Source: Prosapia bicincta (Eukaryota; Arthropoda; Insecta; Hemiptera; Cercopidae). From it: 64,000 bases of DNA. Below, piece after piece: positions 25,016 to 37,938 of this stretch; the stretch's first letter is position 1; the number at the start of each line of letters is the position of its first letter. The stretch is from the NCBI GenBank assembly GCA_036971475.1, contig JBAIZL010000003.1, forward strand, positions 81,426,929 through 81,490,928, read 5' to 3'. Made by a program: the position numbers and the translations under genes. Below the pieces are notes generated by a model. It ran no database searches and was not told the DNA's origin. It saw nothing but the letters and a program-made list of their open reading frames with translations.

Positions 25016-28000
25016 GTGTAAATTTATAACCAAATAAATAGACAAGTGAGTCAATAAATAGAAAACATCCTTTTGTCTATCATAATTTGTAACCAATTAT
25101 TGCCAATAAATTATGCAGTGTTGGCGATAATTGTCTATAAATTTACGTTAAATGTATTGGTTTCAAAAAAAGGAATAATAGAACTCTATTTTTGAATTGT
25201 CATGAAGACTGAATTAGATATGTTCCTATGAATATAATTGCAATGTAAATTACTTTAAAAGGCCGATACGGACAGTTGAGGTTAAAATAAGTAAATAGAA
25301 ACACGTTCAATCATATGTTCAATTACTGAAATCGTTTGTAATTGGCAACAAAAACGAAATGCCAACTTATGGTATTTGAATAAACATAATCAAAATTAAC
25401 AAAAAAAACAAGGTTTTAATCCAAAGTAACTTGTTTTATTTGTCATTTTTTATTATTTGTGAGGTATTGGGTTTCTTTTCAATATTTTCATTGTAAATAA
25501 ATGTATATGAACTTTTAAAGTGAAAAGGTAAACTTGTACTCACTCTGCAGATTATATATAAACCATGTAATATATTTGTTACATACAAAACAAAAGTTAA
25601 TAAGTAAAAGTGTCACTGAAGATAAACACCGGGTACATGTGATGGTGACTAATACGAAGTAACGTCATCACAACAAATACCAATAATTAATTATTAATCG
25701 AAACAATGACTGCCAGTACGTTCTGAAGGTTATAGTATAGTGTAGCTACTGCGAAATGCTCTCTGGAAACATTGACTTTAAATAATTAATTAGAAGTTAC
25801 AGTAAGTGACAGTAAGTAACGGCAACATGTAAAGCTTTGTTATAGCTAGTAATTACTTTGCTAGACTAAGGGAACAAAACAAATCGCACAATGCTTTCCC
25901 CTCTTCGCCCTTAACAAAGCTGCCCTGTACAGCTGTAGCTAGGCGTTGTTTTATTTCTATTGCGTGATCCAAAGAAACTTACTCCATTGTTTTCTTTCTA
26001 CCATATAAACCTGTTGTTATCAGTTCTGTGTAAACCCTGTTTGACAAGGAAAACTAGTTTTCGCAGACAAATCAACTATATTACTTTCCTATACCAGCTT
26101 CCATAAATAATGCCTTAAGGCGACACTTAGACGCCATATGACACCAACTTTGTAGCCATATGAAATCAATGTATCTTGCGCAATGATTGAAAAAAGTATC
26201 GTTTCCATTTAGCAAACATTTTAAAGTGTCATTTTAATTAATTTCAATTCGAGTAGCTCTGAACTCAGTATTTAATTGCACTGAATGTTTTTGTCTACAA
26301 ACGCGCCACCGAACGTGGGATAGACGCACTATGCAAAAGTACTCCCGGGAGTTTAATGTCAATCGATTAAAAGTATAAATCCTGTTAGAAACACATTGAT
26401 ACGAATATGAGACAGAAGAAGGAAGAGGGAGAAAGAAATAAAGAATCAGATAGAGAGATGAGCAAGCTGAAACTCTTAAAATGTTAATAGAATATAGTTA
26501 TCTAACTATATTTTGAAATAGGTGTAGATGCAGATGCAGATGCAGATGCAAGACACATAGATGCAGATGCAATATGGATATTTAAATTAGATTTGAAGAA
26601 TAGCATTTACCAGTGCGTACATTATATACGTCAAACCTACGCTGTGTTCAGTGTTGTTAACAGTAATGATGTACCCTATAAATCTATCAATAATTTTTCC
26701 TAAGGTACAATACGATTAAACCTTAGTTATCTCTTTACGGTAAGTTGTCTAGGCCGAAAATCATTTTCGTCAAATTTGAGAGATAGATATAATTTTAGAA
26801 CCAAAGCACTTAAGCTACTATATGAAAATACAGTTATAAAAAATTGAACAATCTATATTTCAATTGATTCAAGGAATCTTCGTTCCGTCTCTATAACGAC
26901 CTTAACAATAAATGTCTAAATTAGGTTAGAACCTCTACACATTAAAACAAAGTGGAAACAAATTCACCTTTTTGCAGGAATGCAGATCATATATTATATT
27001 TTATAACGTTATGTTTGATTTTCAAAGCAAAATTTTTAAATTCGTTCAAAATTGATACAATATATGATGGAGCGCTTATAACGTATTCTACAGCAGCAAC
27101 ATTGTTTTGTGGTTCATAAATTCCTTCTAGAACGTAATTTGAATCTAACTACTCTTTTTTTAAGCTGCTAGAACATTTTTAATGTTAATTTGACATTGCT
27201 TTTGAATGTATCTGTGGATCCCCATCAAATACAGACATTTACACAGAGATATAATATTTCGTGGATCTTAAAGTATAACATAATCAAGTAAAACATTCCG
27301 AAAACTGTGGTGAAATGTATCAAACCAACAATAAAACATCAAAACCACATGCAATTTAAAATATTTATATCAAAAACAATTCATAGCATGCCTATAGTTA
27401 AAGTAATTTAGCTACTATAAACATTGTATTGAATAAATATTTTCAATAACATTGTGGTGTCGGACCTTTAATATTACTTTAATATCTGAAAGTAGATATA
27501 GATATGATCGTTAAGGTTGATCCGGTCACTTCATATCCTTAGGCAAGGAGAGATAAACGTTATAGTTCATCACACCATCATAAAGTTATTAATAGACGTA
27601 GCAGCATGGGTTATTGGAAACTAAAGTTTAACTTATAGCCTGACTTTTATGTTTATTGACAATATTACAATAATTTGAACAAGTGAAGCCAAGATCTTTT
27701 TCTATCGTTGGGAATTCAAAAATAAGTTTTCGATATTACATTCTGTTTTATTCAAATTAATTTTTATCTCGATTTAGTGTGACTATAATCAGATATTGTA
27801 AGGGTTAAGTTCTTCAGATTCATTTCCTACCCTATTCTCTGATAGAATCTGACAACGCAGAATTGAATTTCCTTTCTCTGTATGTTGCATTCTAATTTCC
27901 AAATTATACTTTGGGATAAAAGCATTATTAAAATAAAATATTATTTCAAATTCTTTAGTCGGAGCTATTGAGGTTTCAACAACAAACCATTTTCCGTCAT

Positions 28001-28190
28001 TAATTAAAACAATTATTAACAGTTCTACTGAAAAATATCAATAACAGTTACTTACAAATTTATTATTATTTTAAACACATTTAAATCAATACCTAAATTT
28101 CCTGCCGGACGTTTAGACATCCAAACAATTCCTATTCAGGCGTATTATAATAACTGAATAACAATATATATTTGTACATACTCGAATACT
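25014..28190. other. Anonymous AT-rich sequence
   Basis: Apart from a hexamer microsatellite at 26525-26571, no supported gene or repeat was seen. Confidence 0.35.
26525..26571 (+). repeat. (GATGCA)n hexamer microsatellite
   Basis: About four GATGCA units, an interruption (AGACACATA), then about two further units. Confidence 0.85.
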
Positions 28191-28279
28191 CGAAAATAGC
28201 ACAAAAACTAACATCAAACCAAAATTACAAAGCACAATAGAAAACCTCATAGTACAAACTGAACTGGCAATAAACCTTA

Positions 28280-29470
28280 TAAATTATGAAGATCAAGATA
28301 ACATTAGAAACACAGCATCACACGAAATCAACAAAACCATCAACAAAAAAAAGAAATCACATCAAAAATAAAATACAAATAAACCAAATAAAACAAATAG
28401 AAACAAAACTATTTATTGCAACGCTACAGCAATCAAAAAAAAAAACAGAATATAACAAAAAAACACAAGAATTAATAAAATCCAACAATTGCATAGAATT
28501 AAACAAAGACCCAACTAAAAATACCAACACGAAATCATACAATTAGTAAAAAACAATGACAATTTATTCAGCCAAAAAAATCATTACCAACACACAATAG
28601 ACAATCCAAATCCCCCCCAAACATTAAAATACATAAAATCAACAATCCCATAAGACCCCTAATAAATTTTAAAAATGCACCTGCCTATGAAATATCACAA
28701 ATAATCGCCAAAACGAGAACTCAAATTGGAAAATAAATACACCATAAAAAACTAAATTAAATTAACCGAAATACTAAAAACAATAAACATAACCAAAAAA
28801 AACATCAAATTTATATCATTTGATATCACAAACATGTACTCTAATATACCAATAAATAAAACCATTCAAATAATAAAAAACAAACTAACTGATCTCAAAA
28901 CCAATCCCAAATACACAAACCAAATTACAAAATGCCTAAAGACCATACTAAACCAAAACTATTTCACATTTATTAAAAGGATATATAAAAAAATAGATGG
29001 CTTTACAATGGGATCACCCCTCTCAAGTCTAATATCAGAAATTTATCTCCAAAACCTTGACGAATTAATCACACAAACCATAAAAACACACGAACCCAAC
29101 GGACATTGGGGTTCGACATGTTGACGATTATACATCTCACAAGATAAAGCAATAAATAATAATATCATCCTAAATAAAATCAACAAATTACATCCTCACA
29201 TAAAGTTCACCATGGAAGAAGAAATAAACTATCTAGACCTAACAATAACAAGAAATACAAGTAACATTGAATACTCAATTTATAAGAAACCCACACAAAC
29301 CATTAATACAATACCAAACTACTCTAACCATCCCCCACAACATTAAATGGCTGCTTATACATTATGCTAACTGCCTCTAAAAAATGAAGAAAAAGCCAAA
29401 GAAAAACAAATAATATACCAAATTGCCCAAAAATATGGATACAATAAAAAACTATATATAAATTACAATT
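28280..29470 (+). pseudogene. PLE reverse transcriptase (broken)
   Basis: N-terminal pieces include ELIKSNNCIELNKDPTK (around 28462-28521) and IHKINNPIRPLINF (near 28630-28675), both typical of PLE RT. The catalytic core follows: FDITNMYSNIP with the first Asp near 28820, then DGFTMGSPLSSLISEIYLQ near 28995. The expected YVDD region at about 29110-29130 is hit by a frameshift just before it; in the shifted frame HVDD can be read, so Tyr is also lost. Later motifs INYLDLTI and YKKPTQT are readable. A stop at about 29344 replaces a Lys-type codon before MAAY. It is clearly non-functional. Confidence 0.87.
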
Positions 29471-29669
29471 TAAAATATTAAATAAATTAAGACAACCTAA
29501 AATTGAACTACAAACAACAACAAAATGGGCCACATTCATATATACATGGTGAAACATAAAAGGAATAACTCAAACACTAGAAAATAATAATAATAACATA
29601 TCTTGCACAAACAAAGGAAACATAATCAATAAAATAAACCAACCGGAAAAATATGTCCCACACTTAATA

Positions 29670-30010
29670 ACGGAATAAACAAAATCGATTGCCAGACTAT
29701 AATAAAATATGCATAGGCCAAACAAAAAAGAAATTAAAAGACAGAAATCAAGAACACCTCGAAGCATACATCAATTCTGAAAACTATATCTCAAGCTTAG
29801 CTACACACGTCATCAAAAACAAACACACATTCCCCATAATAGAAAACGTACACCTAATAAAAAAGTACAATAAGGCCACAAAATGACAATCTGGGAACAA
29901 CTACAAATTTATAAACATAACAATAATATCCTAAACAAACAAATACAAACAAAATCCAAAAACGATAGATTGTTTAACGTAATAGACAAAATTACCCCAA
30001 GACAAACTTA
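29670..30010 (+). pseudogene. PLE GIY-YIG endonuclease domain (broken)
   Basis: The frame around 29672-29730 reads GINKIDC then NKICIGQTKKKLKDR, matching GIY-YIG with both signatures altered (GIN, CIG). Downstream HLEAYI, SSLATHVIKNKH and, after a frameshift near 29885, TIWEQLQIYKH and NDRLFNVIDKITPRQT follow in the order of PLE endonucleases. The last codon is TAA near 30009. The frameshift and altered motifs make it non-functional. Confidence 0.85.
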
Positions 30011-30112
30011 AAATACTCGCACAGTGCAGTGAATCCGAAAATAGAACATTACGGTACACCACACCTTGTGACAACGGAAATTCCACAGAGCTCGCAGTCT
30101 ACTACAAGCCCT

Positions 30113-30175
30113 GGTCAGTGATTCCCGATGATGGAGATACTACTCATCTTTGAAAGTTAACTCGCATAAATACCA
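30113..30175 (+). ncRNA. Degenerate type I hammerhead in PLE 3' region
   Basis: CCGATGA (30125-30131) stands where CUGAUGA is expected (U4 to C). It is followed by helix II GGAGAT/ATCTTT around a 7-base loop and GAAA (30152-30155). Helix III is AGT-TA-ACT, three pairs with a two-base loop, ending at U30162; C30163 is the predicted cleavage base. Helix I forms from bases before the core and GCATAAATACC after it (C-G, U-A, A-U, then GGU/ACC). PLE terminal repeats are known to carry such ribozymes with tiny helix III. The U4 change should impair cleavage. Confidence 0.6.
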
Positions 30176-30209
30176 AGTAAGATTCTTGTTTAAGTACATA
30201 TAGTGAAAG

Positions 30210-30210
<1 letters not shown>

Positions 30211-30272
<62 letters not shown>
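30211..30272. repeat. (TA)n microsatellite
   Basis: A perfect run of about 62 bp, just after the PLE 3' end. Confidence 0.95.
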
Positions 30273-30274
<2 letters not shown>

Positions 30275-32130
30275 GACACTATTGTAACTATGCAGTCATA
30301 ATAATAAAATTCTTAACTTTATTTAATGTCTCCTAATAACTATTCAATGTTATTTAGGTTAATGGTAGATCACAGACCAATTCATAACACATTTAAAAAA
30401 TTAAAATAAATCAAATAGGTATTGTTAATATATTTACGTTTTAGATAATAATGTAGTTACTATGCAATCGTCTTTGAAGTCCTTGCAGGTAAATGTTAGT
30501 CATTCTATTCGTTCATTCTGGTCTTATCTAGAAGTAAACATGTGAGGAAATGAATTTGTTATATTTGTCTCTGTTTACATGGAAACCTTTCTTAATATTT
30601 TTTTTTAACCATTGTTATGGGTCAATAAATTATATCTTATAAATATCTTGTTTTCCTCATTAATTATAAAAGACGTTAAAATATTCTTCAAAATTAATAT
30701 GACTATTGTAACTATAAATATTTTTAACGTTAATTCGTGAGGATTTAAGGCTGATGTTAAATATTGCAGTAATTGTTACATAATATGATGATTGACCTGC
30801 AATGTCTAGTTTAATTGAAATATAAGGGTTATGTGTTCGTTAAGTAATTTAAGGCACAAATTTTAATTTAACCAAATCAAGCTTTACTTTATTAAAATAA
30901 AAATATGTACGATATCACAAACAAATCATATTAAAGAAATACTACGCTACTTACAGATCGTACAAATTGTACAGATTAGTTTTTAGAGCTTCACATGCTA
31001 CAAAATCTATTGCTGGGTTACTGACCCTTTTTCGAGATTGCTTTGGGTATCCAATTTACATTTAAATTTATTATTTCAACTTATAATAAATCTACTACAT
31101 GATACAAAGAAATTTACATTTACTCCACTATTAGAAAAAGGAGCATAGCATTATCATGCCTTTAAAATTTTGAGTGATTAATGTTTAAAAGTTAAATTTT
31201 ACAATTTTGTTCACTAAACTTCTTAAATTTTATGACTTAACTGTAACGTTACAAACTGGCGTAGCCATGCCGTTTCGTTCTTAGATATCTGCATTCCGCA
31301 TTTAATGTTTGCTCTAATAATTTTGAATCTGGTCCCGGCGTTGTACCGTAACGCACCATTTCTTCTATTAAACAAAACATTAAATTTAGTAAACTGTTAC
31401 ATGTTTTTGAAAATAAAAGCTTCCCCTCGCTCTTCGGTCTTTAAATGCGTCCAGTCGATCACATGGTTAAAATCGGAAAGAGACGGAGCTGCGGTTACTT
31501 CCCGAGCATCTTAATTTCCGCCTACCGTTCTGCGCTTATTACAGTTCCAAAATTTTAACCTAGAGGTCAGCTTCGCCCATAGATTTAAAATATACAATTC
31601 ACAATTTTTTTGTTTATTGTTACATTTTGTAATTAATTCACGTTTTCTGAATCTTATTTTAATATGTAACACCATCTAAAATGTGTTACACTATCAAAAT
31701 ATTATATTTCGAAACTTATAATATATTAAATCCTTATTCTTTTATGATTAATAAAAAAGACATATGTTATAATTTTATTATTGAATATCTAACTATAATT
31801 AAATAATTAATTAGCGACATAAACCTATTTAAGAATTGAAAAATAGAGAGGGACTGGAAACGTTGGATTATTTGGAAGTAGGTGAGGCTGATTTTTGTTG
31901 GAAACGTAAAATCATCATAACTCACAGCCTTTCAAAAGCGTTTTCTAAAAGGAAATGCTATCGTTATACAAGGATGTTTATAAAATGAATTTCGACTAAC
32001 ATTTAAAGTTAGTATAGTATAATGCGGGAGCTCCCCAATTCACTCTGGAGTAGCCAAGCCTTACATAATAGGCTACTGTTATGCATGGGGTTAAATATCA
32101 ATGAAAGATAAATTGTGGCTGTCAGAAAAA
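30273..32130. other. Anonymous AT-rich sequence
   Basis: A GC-richer patch at about 31260-31560 includes a 69-codon frame (31305-31514, +) with no recognised family. No other feature is supported. Confidence 0.35.
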
Positions 32131-32132
32131 TA

Positions 32133-32500
32133 CAGGGTGTGGCATAAAGAACTAAGTAAGATAAAAAAGCTTTTTTTTATATTTAAGAACACAAATATTG
32201 TCATTTAAGAATATTCAACACTTAAATATTTTAAACAATACGACACCGAAATGGTGTCTTCCATTTATGTTACCCTGGTTGAGTCGTTCTCTGAAGTTAT
32301 CATTTACTTTACGTGTCATTTCGGGCAATATTGCTAGAACTTCTTGACTCAACATTTGCTTCAGATCTTCCAAAGTTTTAGGACTATGTTGGTAGAACTT
32401 GAACTTGGTAGCGACAGAGAAAATAATCGGAAGGTGACAGATCTGGAGAGTAAGATGGCCCTCCAAGAGATGACATGATACTTAAAGTAATAAATAACCT
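32133..32500 (-). mobile_element. Tc1/mariner-type element, 3' fragment
   Basis: A terminal-looking sequence, TA then CAGGGTGTGGCATAAAGAAC, at 32131-32152 marks the element end; TA is the target of this superfamily. Minus-strand transposase C-terminal coding lies immediately inside. The other end was not found, so the element is truncated. Confidence 0.6.
32215..32500 (-). pseudogene. Tc1/mariner-like transposase C-terminus (broken)
   Basis: The minus strand encodes YQHSPKTLEDLKQMLSQEV, then PEMTRKVNDNFRERLNQ and GRHHFGVVLFK. These match the C-terminal tail common in insect IS630-Tc1-mariner transposases (TLEELK... NFRERL... GRHLEDVIFK). Upstream, a decayed form of the WPPRSPDLSP-DYFLWGY block can be traced across frames. 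The catalytic N-terminal two thirds are absent. Confidence 0.7.
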
Positions 32501-33169
32501 TGGAGAACTACACAATCAGTGTAACATAAATGAATGACGCCATTTGGGTGACGTATTGCCTAAAAAGTTTAATTAAACATATTCCTAAATTCAATTGTGT
32601 GTGTTCCATGTTATTAAAAAGACAATTATCCTATCTTAGAAGTTTCGTTTTTATTATCTTCCCTAATAGGGGATTCTTTAGGCCCCAAACTGAATAATGT
32701 TTCCCCAAACATCCAGATTCCCTCGGTTATTTGCAAGATCTGAAAATATCAGGGAAGGGAGACACCTTTCACGAGACTGCCGCAATAAGGTTTTAGAAAT
32801 GTTCCTGTTCCTACATAATGTAAACTTTAAGTTCACTAATTCTGAAAATTAATAGTTTTATGAAATTAGCATTGCGCATAATACAATAAATGTAACATGG
32901 GTCGTTATGTACGTAAAACCCAGTGCGTTTGGTGTGTTCCAAATTATACCCTGAGGCTTATATACAAGAAACAATTTTTTTACTTTATTCTCCTACACGT
33001 ATTTGCTTACTTACTTTATTGATTAATAAATGAAATTCGCTCTTGATTAATACGTTTGTAAAAGTTACACTCCAACCCTACACAAACTTACAACATCTAA
33101 GAAACTCCATCACTCTTTGATCCTGACTTGATTTCACGTAATTTGAATATCTCTGAAATCGGTGGCAAG

Positions 33170-33170
<1 letters not shown>
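32501..33170. other. Anonymous AT-rich sequence
   Basis: No supported feature. Confidence 0.35.

Positions 33171-33229
<59 letters not shown>
33171..33229. repeat. (TA)n microsatellite
   Basis: A perfect run of about 59 bp. The plus-strand frame that spans it (33128-33577) is an artefact of the run. Confidence 0.95.
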
Positions 33230-33232
<3 letters not shown>

Positions 33233-33701
33233 AGTACCTGGAAGTTTTATCACCTACCGTTAAGGTTGTTGGGTTTTCTACTTTATGGCAATATGTGTCA
33301 ATACATTTTATTGTGCGCTTGTCTTATTAACTTAATAGTCAGCGGTCTGGTAAAATTATTGAATTACATTAACAACAGAGCATTACTTCTTTTATTATTT
33401 GGTCATGAACATTTTATGTTCACAATATCCTACTTACACTCCCATTTGTTGGCAAAGTTTATATCCTGCATTATATGCCTGACATTCTACATAGTTATTA
33501 CCCTAAACAATTTAAGAACACATCTTTTAAATGCAGTAGTTTTTTACCGTTTTAAATTATTTAGGCGAAATAAATAATCACATAATTTTGTAATAACATT
33601 GATTTTTAAAAATGAATCAAATCACAATACTTTCCAAATATGTGTATTTAGATATGCTCATACTAGATAAAAGATTAGGAGAATATTCTCGCAAAGGTAA
33701 G

Positions 33702-33830
33702 TCTATACTATAATATCAAAATCTAATGGTGTCTGGCTGTGTGTGTGTGTGTGTGTGTTTTACTCAATCAAGTAGAACTACTGGACCCATTGAGCTGTTA
33801 TCGTTTGCCTAAATGAATTCAGTATTAAAT
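33702..33830 (+). mobile_element. Possible Helitron-like 5' end
   Basis: TCTATACTATAATATCAAA, then a GT-rich run and AGAACTACTGGACCCATTGA, resemble the 5' region of insect Helitrons (TC start, TATACTAATAT, then ...AACTACTGGACCGATT). No Rep/helicase coding and no hairpin-CTRR 3' end were found. The likeness is from memory and may reflect another repeat class. Confidence 0.3.
33737..33758 (+). repeat. (GT)n microsatellite
   Basis: A short perfect GT run inside the Helitron-like stretch. Confidence 0.9.
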
Positions 33831-36800
33831 GCAATTCAATTTATTTGTATACCTGCGCACCACCTATCGTATGATAGTTGTACTATACCTGAAATCATAA
33901 CGCAGCGGTTTCTTAAAGTTTCATTTCGATAAGATGAACGATGTAGTAATACCTATAGCATAAAAATACTTTAGTTTATATAGGCAATGCATTGGTCAAA
34001 TGTACAAGTGTAGTGATTCAACTTCACATCGTTGAAAGTCCAAATGAGTCGTTTTTTTCCTAAAAATGGCCCATGGTTCTGTTCTTTGAAGGGACGATAA
34101 CTACACTAATATAGCCATAAGAAATGATTCACACCTTTTCAGTCACAGCCCAATGAGGAATAAAGTTGTCTCGCTTAGTAATGAAATAAATTCAATAAAC
34201 TATATTAATAATTGAAGTGTACGAGATTAGCAACTTGAAGCTAATGTCACGATTCTAAATTTAAATAAATAAAATCTTTTTACCGCAGAAAAAAATGTAA
34301 ATTCTTATGTACATTTCGAACGTAAAGCTACCATCTTCAGTGAATACTATTACCAGAATAACTTATTTTATCCAGATTCTTTTAAGGCAATTGAGTCAAA
34401 GATATAAAAAATTACTTACGTTAGGTGGTTATGGGTTATAGTGGTTATTGTATACTATATCCCCTTGGTGTTTTTTAAATTCGTTCAGTTAAAACGTTTT
34501 TTTACAAACAGTTTTTATTTACTCTTTGAAAGGACTTGCCGGGTCAATTGTTTACATTAGACAATGTATTTAGTCATTTGACTTGGCATTTTGGCTGTCT
34601 ATCGAAATCGTGTTGAAGAAAGATAGGTTTTATTAAAGTTCAAGTTTAGATTTTCTAAAAAGATTCTATTTAAACAACATAGACAAATTACGGTTATATA
34701 ACCTTTGGTTATTATTAGATTAAATTTACTTTAAAGGTTACGTCTTTTTCACATTAAAAGTTTAGACCTTTCGAAATTATTTTATTAGTCGATATTAGGT
34801 TAAATGCATACTGATAACCTGTGTTTATTTGCTACCTTTATGAAATTACTTTTTTAATAAATTAATTTAGAACATATCTTGGGAAATACGTGAACTCTAC
34901 TAGGGCGTTACACAATTGCAACAATACTTAGTTTTACTCGTTTGTCACAGTTAAATTTAGAGAACTATTAATACAAAAACTAGTTATCAATTTTTCAGAC
35001 ATAAATGTTATTTAATTTTAAAACGTACATACTAAAATGTTTAAATAACTCATCTAAGATAGGAACACATGGGCATCTTCGTTGAATGCTAAAGAAGAAC
35101 ATGTTAAGGTTGAATATTTGTCACGCTTTAATTGGTTACCATTATTTTGGATGCATCACTACCCAACGCTGTCTAATTCAATTTTTTTTAAACCAATTTG
35201 TTTTTTAAATTAGATTATAGCAGCATATAAAATTATGAATACAACCTGCTAGACTATTGCGAAATATTTAACATGCTACAGTACTTTTGTCGCTTTAAGG
35301 CGACCGACTGTATAGCTATTATAGTTAACACAGGATGGGGAAGGACTTTAAACATAGATTGGATTAAGTCAAGGATATAAATCTACATATTGGGTATTTA
35401 GGGAGTGGTAATGATAACACGCGAGCACGGTCACGTATATTGTTGTTAGATATGTAGTAGGAAGGAAGAGTATTTCGAGGGAATCTCCTAAACTAACGAC
35501 TTTAGCAAGCGAAAACTTGATTTATAACGCCAGGAATTTTTTCTTGCGGAAATAACGCGCTTGCGCTCACACACGAGCGCACTTTGGACACAAAAATACT
35601 TAGTATTGTGCAATAAAGTGAAAATATCTGATTTATTCAATTGAGAATGACATCCTAACTGTTGATAAATCTAGTTCAAAAACAAATACTATCAGAAGGA
35701 TACTGAATTGAAACTGTAAAAACCAATAGTCATTAAGAACAGTTTAAATTAAACACAATATTTCTGTTGTGCTTAATTTTAAAACTTTAGAAAATTTTCT
35801 TCGTTTAAAACAAAGGTGCTTAACTCAAAGTTTTTGCCTCACTATATAAAGAGAGAAGTTCCCCGCTGTTTTCTTTTAACACCTACTTGACGAATTGTTT
35901 TGCTTTCATCCGTCTTTGCTCTTCGTAAGCAGTTCAGGAATCTAGATAAAGTGTGTCTTGAAAATCCTGCCCTTTTTAAGAAATAAAAATATTTTACTAG
36001 CACAAATATGTTTTAAGTAAAATGAAGTAATACACTCGTCCTAAATTAGATCATACCAAAAGTCGACATACGCCACTAAGTGTAATCTCTTTTTTATGGT
36101 TACGTCATAAACTTTCCAAAAAATGCTAAAACGAAGATATCTATTGTTAGAGCAGAGCCTAAATCCATATATAATATATAAAAGGCAATCCCATGTTTTC
36201 AACATTCTAAAATATCTTTTCGAGTAGAGTTAAATATTAAATATTATTTCGAAGTAGATAAAACGTAAAACTGCTGAATCATATCCGTTTAAAATATACA
36301 TTTTAGGTCAAACTCTAAATTTTAAGCTAATCGTAAAACACTTTAAAATCTTCAATAAAAATAGACAAAGTATTTTGAACAATTTGAAAATAATTTAACA
36401 AAACTAGTTTAAAATGTAATGATTAATTTATTAGTAAAATAAAATTAGTTCAAAAGTAAAACATGAAGGAGTTTTATTTAACCAAATGAAATAAATATTT
36501 TTTTATTATAAATTACCATTGAAGAACCAATATAGAAAGGTTTACATCATAAAATCTACTCCCAATCAAATATAATACTCGATTCTATGTTTCAGTATAT
36601 CAACGAATAAAATTTATATAACTTTATCAGCCTTGCATTGGGTAATTTTAAGCTATTACGAGTTTAACATGAAATAGTTCCACTCTACAATTCTATACTA
36701 TCTAATATTCAGAAATAGGAGGAATTACCAGTGTTGTAGTCAACTTGAAATATATTACGTGATGGTTTTACATTAGGAGAAAGAACCGTCAGGTTTAAAT

Positions 36801-37835
36801 ACGACTTCCTTTTTTAATCAATAGAAGAACACATTGGAATATTTAAAGGCTATATAGCACCTGTTACCTAAAATATTGTAGACTTTTACCTTACTTTAGT
36901 TACATCCTTTTCTTTAGCTCAGCTTCGTAATGTTTCAGGTTCATAGTTACTTCAGACGACAAATTGCCTACAGATTGTATTGTTTGGTCAGTTGGAATTA
37001 ATATGTTGGAGTTTTATCAATAATATTATTCTTTTTTTATCATGCATGATTTAAAAAATTGTTTTCAAAGGAATAGTATCGCAACATTTATCATTGAATA
37101 TTTTCTGTTCAAAATTCCTAGGTGTTAATATTGTTTTAAAACATGAGATAAACAAGTGCGATTTCTAAATACTGAATAAAACTTGAGAACATTCCGGACC
37201 GGTTAGTTCATAGAAGTTTACTGTAAGTAAATAAGACCGTCCAAATCTTTTATGTTTTTGTAGAAAGAAAAACCTGTCAAAAGTTTTGATTACGTTTATT
37301 TCTTTAGCTTAATGCTTTTATTGGTTTCAGGCTTAGCATTACAGGTTTTCACGTTTAACGCTGTTGTTTAATTGCCTACTCGGCGCCGTGTTATCTGTTA
37401 TTAATGTCTAAAGTGCTTATACACATTCGTTGTATACGTTTACCTCTTGTTGCAAAGTAGTCACTTTTTGAAAACACGGTTTTACAAATATGCTCAACAT
37501 ACACACATGTAAAACTTAAGTAATATTTATATAGCTTAATTATTAATATTATCTATGAGAGTTGAAATTACTGAAGTGTTTTTGTATTACATTATTACGC
37601 CTAGCTTTTGATGAAATATATCAAACGACAGTTTTTACTACTGTATTGCGGTAATCTGATAAGCTATAGCACTTAAAATATTCACTCTATGGCATTATCA
37701 ATATTTTGTTCGTTACATATTCTAGCTTCCTTTTAAATACATAATCATTTTGGGAAGGTTTTTAAACATATACTTAAATTATGTATTGAAATATTTATGG
37801 AATAGAATTGAACTATTAACTATCTGTTTTATAAG
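33831..37835. other. Anonymous AT-rich sequence
   Basis: Apart from the hammerhead-like motif at 34295-34347, nothing is supported over about 4 kb. A GC-richer patch with GCGCTTGCGCTC lies near 35558. Confidence 0.35.
34295..34347 (-). ncRNA. Degenerate hammerhead-like motif, PLE style
   Basis: On the minus strand CTGAAGA (34340-34334) and GAAA (34317-34314) are present. GAAA is followed by ATG-TA-CAT, a 3-bp helix III with a two-base loop, as in the PLE copy at 30113. GAAT after it can pair with ATTC before the core, past one mismatch. Helix II between the boxes is poor, so the fold is probably decayed. Confidence 0.35.
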
Positions 37836-37863
37836 TATATATACAATTATATATATAATATAG

Positions 37864-37936
<73 letters not shown>

Positions 37937-37938
37937 TA
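37836..37938. repeat. Interrupted (TA)n microsatellite
   Basis: About 100 bp of TA with small interruptions near 37858-37875. Confidence 0.9.

Larger units (their letters stand above)
28190..30175 (+). mobile_element. Penelope-like element (PLE), degraded
   Basis: The plus strand carries PLE-type reverse transcriptase followed by a GIY-YIG endonuclease, the order diagnostic of Penelope-like elements, and ends with a hammerhead-like motif at 30113-30175. The coding strand is strongly A-rich. The N-terminal part and any 5' repeat are missing or unrecognisable. Numerous stops and frameshifts make it inactive. Confidence 0.88.

Noticed and set aside
25613..25665. CTGAAGA followed by CACC/GGTG as another hammerhead
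   Set aside because: The second box reads GAAG rather than GAAA and spacing is wrong.
33128..33577. 149-codon frame
   Set aside because: It is opened by the (TA)n tract, which reads Tyr-Ile, and continues in AT-rich DNA without motifs.
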